A stretch of DNA of 64,000 bases, taken from positions 6,698,001-6,762,000 of the forward strand of contig JAKSXM010000142.1 in NCBI GenBank assembly GCA_022575985.1, read 5' to 3'. Below the pieces are notes generated by a model, which worked only from the letters and a program-made list of their open reading frames with translations, did not search any database and had not been told where the DNA came from. The DNA is from Anagrus nilaparvatae (Eukaryota > Arthropoda > Insecta > Hymenoptera > Mymaridae). A program made the translations under genes and the position numbers. Of this stretch, positions 10,901 through 22,900 are shown piece by piece (position 1 is the stretch's first letter; every line of letters begins with the position of its first letter).

Positions 10901-13900
10901 CATTCTCCTTCGAAAATTTACTTTTTGCCGAATTGAGGCACTCTGGTACAAACAAGTCTTTTAATTGTGAATCCTGCATTTTTCCTAATTTAGGTTTAAA
11001 ATCCAAAATGATTTGATCTAAGGCCTTAGCGGTTTGTTGCAGCATCCTTTCAATAATAGTATCAACACCAGCCGTGAGATATGAATTTACTGGTTTTAAC
11101 ACTAGCATCCCGAGAGGCATAAAATGTTTAGAATTGACAAATTTGTTAGATGAAATGAAATCATCGTCATCTAAAATATAAGGCTTTATCGCCTGTTTTT
11201 TTCTTCTAATCAAAGTTCTTTTTCTTCTTCTAATAATTTCGTTGTCCATTTTCAGCCTTAAAGCTCGATGTTTACTAGAAACGGAATCAGAAACAACTCT
11301 TAAAGAACTAAACTGATGGTTTTCTACAGGTGGATCCTTTTGATCATCATAATTTAATGGAATCCTAACATTCGGAAATATATGACCGCCAAGAATATTA
11401 GGTTCATTGGATCTAAGTTCAGCTTTAAGATCTAACCAAAGCCAAAGAAAACGACCACCTAACATTTCATATTTTTTAGCTAATAATAAAATTTTGTGTG
11501 CATTTTTAAAATCACAGGCCATAACCATAATGCTGCCACGTCCATTTTCTTCGGAAATCCGTTTTATTCTTATATCTAACGTTTTGTTATCAGCAGGAAG
11601 GTAGACTATAGTTCTTGGTATCAGGTGCGATTGGTTTTTGTGAAGCAAGTGATTGATTGGTAATAAAGTTGTATCGATCAAAAGGGTAAAGGCGTGCCAG
11701 TGTGCTTTGTGCATTAGTATTGATGCTGCAATACCCATTTCTTCTGACGACGATGATAGTCGAGTTTCCAATGTACCTTGTTCAGCCTGAAATGACACGA
11801 AAAAAAAATATAAATTAATCTTGTAGTTTTCAAATCGTAAAAAAATGTTATTTATCATTTATCATTTATACGTTTAATGAAATATAATAAAAAAAATATT
11901 TATACCTGTGTATATTAGCCTAGCAATTATTTTAAAAATTTGCTTGATTTTTGTCTATTAGAGGGTTAAATTGATAATTATTTATTTTAAAAAATTTCTA
12001 CTATTTTTGAAATTATAGCTCATTGTCAGTTATTTAGTTTCAAGTACTAAAAAAAAATTAAGGATAAAATAAAGAGAATTTCCAGTAGTTTAAGGCCCCA
12101 TGTTCTTAAAAGTGATTAAATGAGCTGACTTTTAGAAATCTTATTTTTTTAATAACTCATGTAATTTTTATTTTAACTCCCAGGCTAATATATGTATTAT
12201 ATTATTTATAAAATATTTATTATTAAAAATCTGCACACCAAACCTAAAAGAATTTATACTTTTGAGTTTAATTCTTTTAAAACAAATGATTTTCATTTTA
12301 ATTCTTTTCGGAATTTATTTTGACAACAAAACTTTCAAAAGGTTAAGTCGAAATTAAAATTGAAAGAAAATCATTGAGAAATTAATTTATTTATAACCAA
12401 TTTAAAATATGTTATAAAAAACGTGTTTATAACTGAATTAAAATTTATTGCTTAAATGCTAGCATTAAATAAGTTGTGGATCTTAGTGAATATAATTGTT
12501 ATTAAAATAAGGCTGCGTCTATTTACCCAGAAATTCTGGTTTAATAACCTCGAAATTTCAAAAACTTTTTTTCAAAGATTTAATTCAGGCCAGGTCTATT
12601 TACCCCAAAAATCTTACCCCCTCTACTTTTTTGGGGTAAATAAGAATTTCCCCTCTTTTGCTTTTTAATAACAAATTGAAATATTATTTATTGTAAAAAT
12701 ATTTACAAAAAATGGTAATTTTAATAAAATAAAACAAATAAATAAATAATTTACGAAATAATTAGTGATTATATTTCTAAAAAGAAATTTATATTTATAA
12801 AAAATAAATAACCAAAAAATATAAGATTTTGAAGGTTATCAGAGTCTATAATAACAACTGATTTTATTTGCAAAAGAAAACATAAAAAATTTACTCATAT
12901 AAAAATAGGTAAAAATTAAAGTTTATTAATTAAACAATAAACAAATAGGTTTTTTGATAAAAAAAATTAATAAATCTAAAAATCAACAAATTTTTAACTA
13001 TAAGCAAAAGAACTCTGAAGCATTTAAACTAAATTTCACAAAATTTATTTTCACTCATAATTTTTCCTAAAATTTTCTTGATATTTGGACCTGCGTTTAT
13101 TTACTTAAAAAACAGATATAACTTAAACAATAATTCAGTTGCAATAAAAAAAGTAAATCTCAAAATTTTAAAAACCTATATATATAATTATATTGCTGAT
13201 TATTTGCGATTATATTGGCAAAATTGAATGGCGCATTTTTTTTTTTTTTTTATTTTGTGTTAGGTAATTATTTTTATTATTTTAAAAGATCATGAATGAT
13301 TAGATGATCATGAAATTGGATTGTAACTAAGAATCATAGGTTATATTTATTAAACTAGATTCAACTGCGCTTCGCGCACAGATTGATGAATTGAGTTAGG
13401 ATACGTTTGTAATTTATGAAAAAAAAAAGATTTCTGGTTATATTCAGTTGGAATTTAGTGTAAACTACTTAGATGAGTAAAAAATATTTAGTTTTAGAAC
13501 AGGAGGACAGATCGTCCATACTATGAGAAAAGTTAAAATTTAAAAAAATATTTAAAAATTATCTATGGAGGGGGAAACCGCGCTCTTTAAAATTTATTTA
13601 TTTGCGTATTAATAATTAATTATAATTTATAATTTATTAATTATTCACGTATTTATTAGTTAATTAAGCAATTTATAATAAATATTTCATTTATTATCTT
13701 AATTTTATTTGATTATTTAAGAATTAACAGATTTTCCCACCATGAACTTCTTGAATTTTTTTTTTTTATAGATTCAACTTCACCTTACACAGAGACCAAA
13801 GTATGTTGTTTTTATTTAATTTTTATAATGAAAAAAATGTTTTAAAATGAAAATAGAAATTATCTGATTTTTAAGCTATTAGCGATTTATCTATCTTAGT

Positions 13901-16900
13901 AGTTTATACTCCCTATCTAAAACAAACAGCGACACGCCGCCCACCAGCAGTCCTAAGGTGGGCCTCCATCGGGCCGCGTGACTTCTGGTAACAATCTGCC
14001 CATTTGCTTTAGTAGGGATATACAGTTAGAAATTTGTATAGATTTTTTCTGAGAGGTTGCTCTGTTTAAATTTTGCATGAAAATTTAAATCAATGCTTGA
14101 AAATTCAAGGAAATGAAAAACAGAACACCTAGGAGTATGAAGAGAAATCATTTGTAGAAATTCTTACAGACGCATTACTGGCTACGTTAAATATTATTTT
14201 GTCATTCTCTTGGGGAATGATATATTTTATCATTTTGTCATGACCTTGCTTATTGTTTCTAATTTCTATTTTTTTCTTAAATTTTTAACTAACCTCTCTT
14301 CTCAAATTTATTTCTAACAGTCAATGTTATGATTTTTCTGTCATCTAGCTCTAATCCCAATTTAAGCCTTTTAAACGTACACTTTTCACCCTCACCTTCA
14401 CCTTAATTAATCTGAATCCCCATCTGCGTACTCAAAAGATTCTTCACTGCTGACACATTCTTTCATTTGCACTTTCCTCTAAAGTATCTCTCACCCGCAT
14501 GTCTGGTGGATCTCTGACCCATTTTGGAGCATGTTTATAGGTCGGGGTACCCTGGGATTTCGAAATTTAAGGGAGGGGGGATCAAATGTGTGCGATTTAA
14601 GGTGAGGAGATAATGGGATCAGTCTAAATTGTAATATTTGTAAATCCCAGAAGATAGCATTATTTATAGCAAATCGTTATTTTAGTTTAAACAAATTTTG
14701 TCTTAATGCGATCTTTACGTTTAGATAATTTTGCAGTTGTTATTCCTTGATACGTTTTGACTTTTATGTACAAATTTATTTTTATTCCATTATCAGAAGG
14801 AAATTTTTGTCTGAATTTTTTTTAGTTTTCTATATTTATACATGAGTAATTCTCAGTGTAACTAATATAAAAGGCAGGTCAAAGTCTAGAATCTTAAAAA
14901 AACTGATTGGACTGGGTTCAGTATGTGAAAATCTGACACTATGCAAATTTTTAAGGTACTAACTTCAATATTTTCGAAATGGCAGCTGTTTTTCGATTTT
15001 TTTTTTTGCTTCAAATTTGCTGCCAAAATCTGAAAAAATTAGTCATTTTAATTTTTCATCACTCTGCATACAGTTAAAAAATAATTTTCAACTCAAAGAG
15101 TATGTGAAATTTTTCGCAGAATACGAAACTACCATTAGTTTTTCGGAAAAACCTCAAGAAAACCCGAAAAATCGGAAAAAATAAAAGGAACTTTCAAATA
15201 TGAATTTTTCAAAAAGCGGAATTTTTTTTCCTCTAATTGGCCTGCGATTAGCCTAAGTTTTCCTATGTACTTTTTGTTGATAAAAAGATTTTGAGGGATG
15301 TCGGTCTTAAAAAAAATGAACTTTAATAATCTTCCATTTTTTGAAATTTTCCATTTTTCGGGTTTCCCTCTCATCGCATGAAAATTCTGACTCAATTTTT
15401 GGATTCCTCGGAAAATTTCACTATAGACCCTCTTTTTTGAGACATTTTGAACCTTACAGTAATGCTGTATAAATAAAAAACAATAATAATTCGTAAAATT
15501 GACAATAAATAAAAAATTCAAAAAATGAGCAAAATTTTATTTTTTTTTATTTTTATGCAAAATGTTTCTTCTTTATTTTATTCAGTATTACAAAAATGTT
15601 AAAAATTTCTCAAAAAAGTGGGCTATGGTAAAATTTCCCGAGGGATCTAAAAATTGAGTCAGAATTTTTATTCGATTACAGGAAAATCCGGAAAATTTCG
15701 GATAATGGAAGGTTATGAAAATTCGTGTTTTGAATTTTAAATTACTTTAAAGGTTGATATCCTGAAAAAATATTTACCAACAAAAAGTACATGTGAAAAG
15801 ACAAATTTTAAGGCCAATTATATGAAAAAAAACACGGTTTTTGAGAAATTCATATTTGAAGATTCCTATTAGTTTTTCCGACTTTCCGACTTTTCTTGAA
15901 ATTTTTCCGAAAAACTAATGGTAGTTTCGGATTCTGCGAAAAATTTTACATACCTCCCGTAGTTGAACATTATTTTTTAGCTGTATGTAGAGTGGTGAAA
16001 AATTAAAATCGAAATATTTTTTCAGATTTTTGCAGCAAATTTGTACAAAAAAAAAATCGAAAAACAGCTGCCATTTCGAAACCATTGAATCTAGCACCTT
16101 AAAAATTAGCATGGTATCATATTTTCACATAGTAAATCCAGTCCAATGGGTTTTTTTAAGATCCCAGATTTTGACCTGCCTTTTATGTTAGTTACACTAA
16201 GAATTACTCATATATATTATGCGGAATAGCAACATGGGGGTCTTCCATTTTTTTTCCTGTCAGCGGCCAGAAAGCACATATTTCCCGGCCACGGCGCGAT
16301 TCAAAAATACGTGTTTTTTTGCCACTGACAAAGAAAAATTATGTTTTGCCCTCGGACGCAAAAAAAAGAATGTCCCAGATCGCAGTTTGTCAACCTCGGC
16401 TTCGCCTCGGATTGCAATTTGCGTGTGATCTGGGCCATTCTTTATTTTCGCGGCCTAGAATAAAAGTATACTGTGTCCATCTTATAAATTTAAAAATTAT
16501 TTTTTTAGCATAAAAATCGATAGTTGATTATTTTATCTCTTGGAATTTTTTTTAACAGAACTCTTCATCGAAAATAATGGCTTTTATTTTATTCAATTAT
16601 TTTATTCAATTTTGTAATTATCTGCCCAGCCACTCGATACCTGATCAAAAAAATTCTGACTTTATTTACTTGCATTTTATGCGAAATTTTGCGTATGCTT
16701 GTAAATTTTAGTATAACTTGAGAAAAAAGAGACAATAATTGAAAATACGCAATCATACAAATTTTCAAAAAAATAGGGTATTTTTTATTTTTTACTATTA
16801 TTTTTTATTAATTTAATCACAAAGGAGCTATTCAATAATTAAAGAAAGTTCATCAATTTTATCTTTAACAAATATATTTTTCTGTCTCAGAAAAATTTTA

Positions 16901-19900
16901 TACGACCCTTGGCCATTAACAAAGAATGACCCAAATCGCACTAAACTGCGGTCATCCTTTATTTTTCGGGCCTAGGATCGTAATATACTATTTACATATC
17001 TAGGGCAAAAAAAGCCTATTTTCTGCCCTATAGGGAGACGGCTTTTTTGCCCATTATATGTAATAGTACATTTTTAACCAAGGGAGCAAAAAAAAAGAAT
17101 GGCCCAGATCGCACGTTAATTAGCATCCGAGGCGAAGCCGAGGATGGTAAACTGCGATCTGGGGTATTTTTTTTTTGTTCCCATGGACAAAACGAAATTT
17201 TTCTTTCTCAGTGGGGTGAAAACGCGTTTTTTTCGATTTCGTTGCGGGGCGAAAAAAGTGTTTTCGGCCCGCTAGGAAGAAAAACTATATTTTAGAACAC
17301 GGGAAAAATATGGGGTTCGACTTTCACATGCTGTCTGCACTCGCTCGCTACGCTCGCTCGTGTATCCAACTGCATGCAAAGCCGAAACCAATATTTCATC
17401 CCTTGTTTAATAAATAGCTATTACTTTTTATTAAAGAAAATCATCTGTTTCCTTCTTTTTTACATTTTATAATTAAAAAATTTTTTTTTGGTAAAGAATT
17501 ACCAATAATTAACTGCAATGTTTTTGTTTCTATAAAATTAAATCAATTTGGCAAAATAACATTCACAGTCATAATTTATAACTTTCAAAGAACGCACTTA
17601 TATACCTGCAAAATAAATTAATTTAAATAATTCACTTTACTTTACCCATATTATAAAAACATAAACAATAAACATATTCAATATTGAGGTTAGAAAATTT
17701 TTATTACTTATTCCAAACATTATTAAATTAATTTATTATATACAAATAGATATAATAATCATTAAATTAACAAAGTTTATTAAATTCATTAAATTCGCCC
17801 ATAACCTCTCGATTTAAATTAATAATGTTTATGTTATTTTGAATTTAAAATTTTGTATATGTTTGTTTGTGTACATTATTGTGAGAACCAATCAGAATGA
17901 CTTTATTCCGATTACACCTAGCAACCGTTGCGATGAGCCATCTATTTTTTAGGATAGGATTATTATTCATTTGTATAACCAAAATATAATTTTGTTTGTT
18001 TGTTTATATTCATTAGTTTGAATGTGTGTAGCAAATGAGGGGAAATATTTATTAAGGAGTGGGGGAAATTTTTTTGGGGTAAATAGCTCTGGCGTTTAAT
18101 TCATAATAATTAAAATTTTTTAAAAATTATATTTAAATCTTATAAAGCATTAAAAAAAATATTTAATTTTTCAAAAAAAATTTAATATTCAGTGCAGAGT
18201 GCAGAAAAGCAAGCAAAACAAACCTCAAGTCGAGTTTCAAAATATTTTTTTTTGTAAATGTGTGAGTGCATTTTACGTAAAAAATTTCTGGGTAAATAGA
18301 TTTTGCGTTAAATAAAATAACGTATTTATTGCGGTCATTGTGTTTCTAAAAAAAAGTAATTTAAATAAAAAATCTTATGGCATTACACCTGGAGATGTGG
18401 TTTGAAAAATATTAACACCCAGTTTGGTAACCGAATTGCTTTTACGCTACGCGTCCGGCAAAGACGTGTTTTCTCGCCACAGATACAGAAAAATGTTATA
18501 CAACTCTTGTCCATAAATAAGGAATGACCCAAATCAAAGTTTGAGCGGGTATCATTGCGCCGCTTTATGAAATGTGCCGCTAATTTTTTGCCGCTTTATA
18601 AAGGTGCTAGCACAATGTGAAATTAAATAAAAAATAATAAAATTTTGACGGTAAGGCAGATTAAATAATAAACAATAAGAAAGGTTATGATAAAAAAATT
18701 AAAAGAAATGTTTAAAAAAAGAACGTATAAAAGTATTAGGTATATAATCTGGTATAAAATTATTATAAGATAAATAATTGGAATGAAAGTAATAATTATC
18801 AAAAATAAAAAATAAGTGTTGCAGATTATAAAAATAAAAAATTGGACAATTTAATGTTTGTTACGTCCAATTAGATAATTTTTAATTAAATTTTGTTATG
18901 ACTTTGTTGGACAAATAATAAATCTTTTTGATTTATAAATGTTTTAATTACGACGAGACTCCACGGAGAATATCAAGGATATCCACGATGTCCACGGATA
19001 GAATATCCGCAATATTCCCGTTATATTATTTGTATTGGCGCATGGCCGGGGGGGCCTTCGGCCCCCCCGGCCCCATTTGAGTTCTCTGGGTCATAGTTGG
19101 GCTATATATATTGTGGATATTTACCGTGGATATCGTGGATATTCCGGTGAAAGTAATCAATTCGTTTTTAAATAAATACTTTATTTGTAGTGATCAATGA
19201 AACAAAACCGATATCATATTCGTATTCAGCGACCCAAAAAACATAAGTAACCCTTGCGAAAATAAAAAAATCTCCAAAAATTAACCAAAATTTGCCTATT
19301 GCGGGCATCTGGACCATTTTCGGTAAAAACCGATATCATATTCGTGTTCAGCGACCCGAAAAACATAAGTAACCCTTGCGAAAATAAAAAAATCTCTGAA
19401 AATTAACCGAAACTTGCCTATTGCGGGCAACTGGACCATTTTCGGTAAAAACTGATACCATATTCGGGTTCAGCGACCCAAAAAACGTAAATACCCGTTG
19501 GAAAATTCCATCGACCTATCAAGGATAAAATTTGTCTACGAAACGGGGCTCCACGTCAGATCTAATACTTTTATACGTTCTTTTTTATGTAAACATTTCT
19601 TTTAATTTTTTTCTATATTATAACCTTTCTTATTGTTTATTATTTTTTTTTTAATTTCACATTGTGTTAGCACCTTATGAAACGGCAAAAAATTAGCGGC
19701 ACAAAATAAGCGGCGCAATGATACCCGCTCCAAAGTTTACCATTACTTTTCTGGACTCGAGCCGTAAATATACTATTTTTTAGAAACATAACGTCCACTA
19801 AATACTTTATTTTAATAAAAATTATTTTCATTAAGATCCACAACTTATTTTTTTGCTAGCATTCAAGCAATAAATTTTAATTCAGTTAAAAACACGTTGT

Positions 19901-22900
19901 TAATAACATATTTTAAATTGGTTATAAAAAAATTAATTTCTCAATGATTTTCTTTCAATTTTAATTTCGACTTAACCTTTTGAAAGTTTTGTTGTCAAAA
20001 TAAATTCCGAAAAGAATTAAAATGAAAATCATTTGTTTTAAAAGAATTAAACTAAAAATAATTCCTTTTAAAAAAATTAAATAATCATTAAATAATCATT
20101 CTTATTTGGGTTACAAAAAATTCTTTTAGGTTTGGTGTGTGGAGCAAGTGCACAGATTGCAATTTTGAAAATAGGGGTATTATTTTGAATAAAAAGTCTT
20201 ATACTTAATATAAAATATAATAAATAATTATATTTTTACATTAAATTTGAAGCTTTAGGAAAATAAAGGGCTAGCTTAACCTAAAAAATTGTTCTCTAAA
20301 TATATATATTTCTTTGAAATTCTGTAATAATTTATAAAAGCAATATTTTTTAACGATTAAAATCTGAATTTCCATATTAATTATAACTATAAAAATTATC
20401 CTAAAGCAATCAAAAAATCCTTTCAGTCATAATTTATAATTTTTTTTCATTAAAGCGATAGGTAATTAATTATTTTCTCCTTTAATTAATTGATAAATGT
20501 ACTATAAAATTTTAAATTCTATTACTTAATTATATAAAAAAAAAATATAATTTTGCAAATGGATCTTGAAAAAAAAAATAAAATTTTTTAATAAATTAAA
20601 TTATTCGATGCTTTCACGATTTTATATTAAAATGACACACATTTACTAGAAAAGTGTTTGTGTGCAAGATAGTTAAATTTTATTATTATTATTTTTGATA
20701 TTCATAAAGATAATGAATATATTATAAGGTAAAAATACAATTAACTAAGCAACTTTTTTTAAATATTTTTTTCTTTTTAGTTCAATTTCAAGCTAAAGGA
20801 AAAAAAATTGATTGGGAAAAATATCTTTAAAGAGATCCTAATTAATTATTGTGACCGGAAACTCTTATTTATAGTAAACGATTTCAATTTATTTTATTTT
20901 TTTATTTGTCCCTTTTTTTTATTAAATTAATTTTATCAAAAACTTTTGCCAAGTATTTTCTAATTTTCTTTCGTCCATTTCTTCGATTTTATCTTTTACG
21001 TATACTGTAAATATATAAGTAATTAAATTTCGGAGAAAAAAAATGTATATTCGCTGGTTTATTAGTTTTTATTTCATAAATTTATGTGCAGTTAAATAAG
21101 TTTGAACTTCCATGTGTTATCTAAGGTCAGGACAAATAATTTTTAAACAATGATTTTAGTCGGCCTGAATTTTCTATAGTTTCGAGGTGTTGGGCCTAAA
21201 ATTTTAAGTATCTGCATGCTAAGATTTCTCTGCTTGAATTTTGAACTATATTTTCTGTGAAATTCCTAGTTTTTTGTGAGCAGCAAAAATCTAAAATACA
21301 GTACTTTACTGATTAGAAATGTAATACTCAAAAATATTGTCTGCTAATCATGAAACAAGTCTAGAATAAAATCCTCTTTTTAAAATGACTCCCAGGCAAG
21401 TATATATTGTCATAAAAACAGCCTGAACTTTACAAACTATTTGTTATTTTATTTTTTTAAATATTAATTAGAAATTTTTTATAAAAAGCTCCAAATCGAT
21501 TTTTATAGATTACGTGTTACTTAAGCTTCTTGTATTTAATTTGATAAAATAAAACCAACTACTTTGATAAACAAGTTGTTGAAAATTTAAGTATCCCAAA
21601 TTTTTCTTTCCAATATTTCAGAAAGAAAAAAGTAAAGAAGAATAAAAATATTAACGCTAATAAAAATCATCAATTCTAAATAAGCTCGGAACGATACTGG
21701 CGAAAAAAAAGTATAACATGACTCATGAGAAACTATACACTTCATTATATTCACCGCAAGTATAATCTCTTGTGACAAGTAACCTCTCTTGGGCTTTATA
21801 TTATTTCTATATTATGCCTAGAATTCTATTCAGTTAGAAATTGTTTTATTAGTTAGTTTAATAAAATTTTAGATAATGTCAAATAAATGTAAAAAATTAT
21901 ATTTTCAAACAAAAGATATGGAGTAATTTATATTTTAAATTTCAAACTTGTAAAAGATAAGTTAGTTTGTTAAAAAATTTTATTCGACAACTTAATTTTG
22001 AGTGAAGGAAACCCAGTTAATTCATAACTCTAATTCTTTAAAATTTTTCTTATTTTAAGGGTCTTTAGAACCAAAAAGGATTCAATTTATTAGTATTCAT
22101 TTTTTCAAACTTTAAGGCATCAAAATTTTCAGATTTACCCTAAGCATTTTAAATTTTATATCATTTATCATGCAAAAAAATGAATATTGCTCACCATATT
22201 TCAAATTATTCTAATTCATAAATTTAATAAAAGAAAAACAATTTTTCAAAAATTAATTCAGCTGTAAAAAATATGACTCTCGGCATGCCATTAGAATTGT
22301 AATAAAAAGCCAGAAATGATATATTTTGGAATATGAATTATAGAGAGGTGAAATATTTTTCATTAAATTTACAACCTTTTAAAAATATTTTTAAAATCAA
22401 AAGAATTTTCATTTACATAAATGAATTTTAGCTGAAAAAAGTAGTGAAAAGAAATAATAAAAAAAAAAATTGAGAGTTCAAAGTCGATTCATAAAAAAAT
22501 AGGAAAATAAAAGTTTAAAGTAAATTTAAAAAAAGTAAAATTACTTTTAAATATACGCAGGTACAGAAAAAAAGTTTTTATAAATAAAAAAGAAAAATTT
22601 TCTACGAAATCTAAATAAAAAATAAAGTAATTAAAATCAAGTACCAATTTTGCAGCTTAAAAAAGTGCCTAGCATTAAGAAAGTCTCTTAGCAAAATAAG
22701 TTTCAAGACATTAGAAGAGTTCATGACGAAACAAAGTATTTTAAATGTGTAGAAAAGTACTTGAACAAAGAGTTAGAGAAAGAGAGAGAGTGATGCCAAA
22801 CTCAGAATGAAATATTTTACCTTTCAGCTAAAGTTATGTAAATGACTACTTATAACTTAAACTTGGTCTTATATTATATTATTGGAGTTTTGGTTTTAAC

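Larger units (their letters stand above)
18535..19740. repeat. Inner inverted repeat pair, arms about 200 bases
   Basis: GAGCGGGTATCATTGCGCCG at 18543 pairs with CGGCGCAATGATACCCGCTC near 19712-19731. The pairing continues over ATTAGCGGCA, TTTCTTATTGTTTATTAT and AGAACGTATAAAAGTATTAG. This is a separate TIR element nested in the 18308-19815 insertion. Confidence 0.7.
18308..19815. mobile_element. Nested 1.5 kb insertion with degenerate TIRs, possibly at a TTAA site
   Basis: The left end TTAAATAAAATAACGTATTTATTG...GTTTCTAAAAAA is inverted at the right end (TTTTTTAGAAACATAACG...TAAATACTTTATTTTAA). It splits the right arm of the 7.9 kb element, whose other arm shows the uninterrupted site near 12500 (TTATTTTAATAACAATT). 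TTAA at both edges suggests TTAA-directed insertion as in piggyBac-like elements, but boundaries are uncertain by about 10 bases. Inside is a second inverted pair (18535-18745 and 19560-19740). No transposase. Confidence 0.55.
12232..20142. mobile_element. Large nested element with long terminal inverted repeats (about 7.9 kb)
   Basis: The left arm starting at GCACACCAAACCTAAAAGAA (12233) is repeated in inverse orientation ending near 20142. Over roughly 12260-12480 versus 19830-20090 the arms look over 90% identical by eye, apart from an indel of about 50 bases. Inner arm parts (12510-12660, with TCTATTTACCC and GGGGTAAAT) pair with 18020-18310. The right arm is split by a nested insertion (18308-19815). 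The interior carries a 1.4 kb foldback and GC-loop hairpin copies. I see no transposase, so it is non-autonomous or decayed. Confidence 0.7.

Noticed and set aside
13920..14005. GC-richer islet as an exon of a nested gene
   Set aside because: No open frame with splice sites; more likely a repeat fragment within the 7.9 kb element.
15135..15521. 128-codon minus frame inside the 14831-16220 palindrome
   Set aside because: Lys/Phe-rich product with no family. The same open stretch is mirrored imperfectly in the other arm, as expected from a noncoding palindrome.
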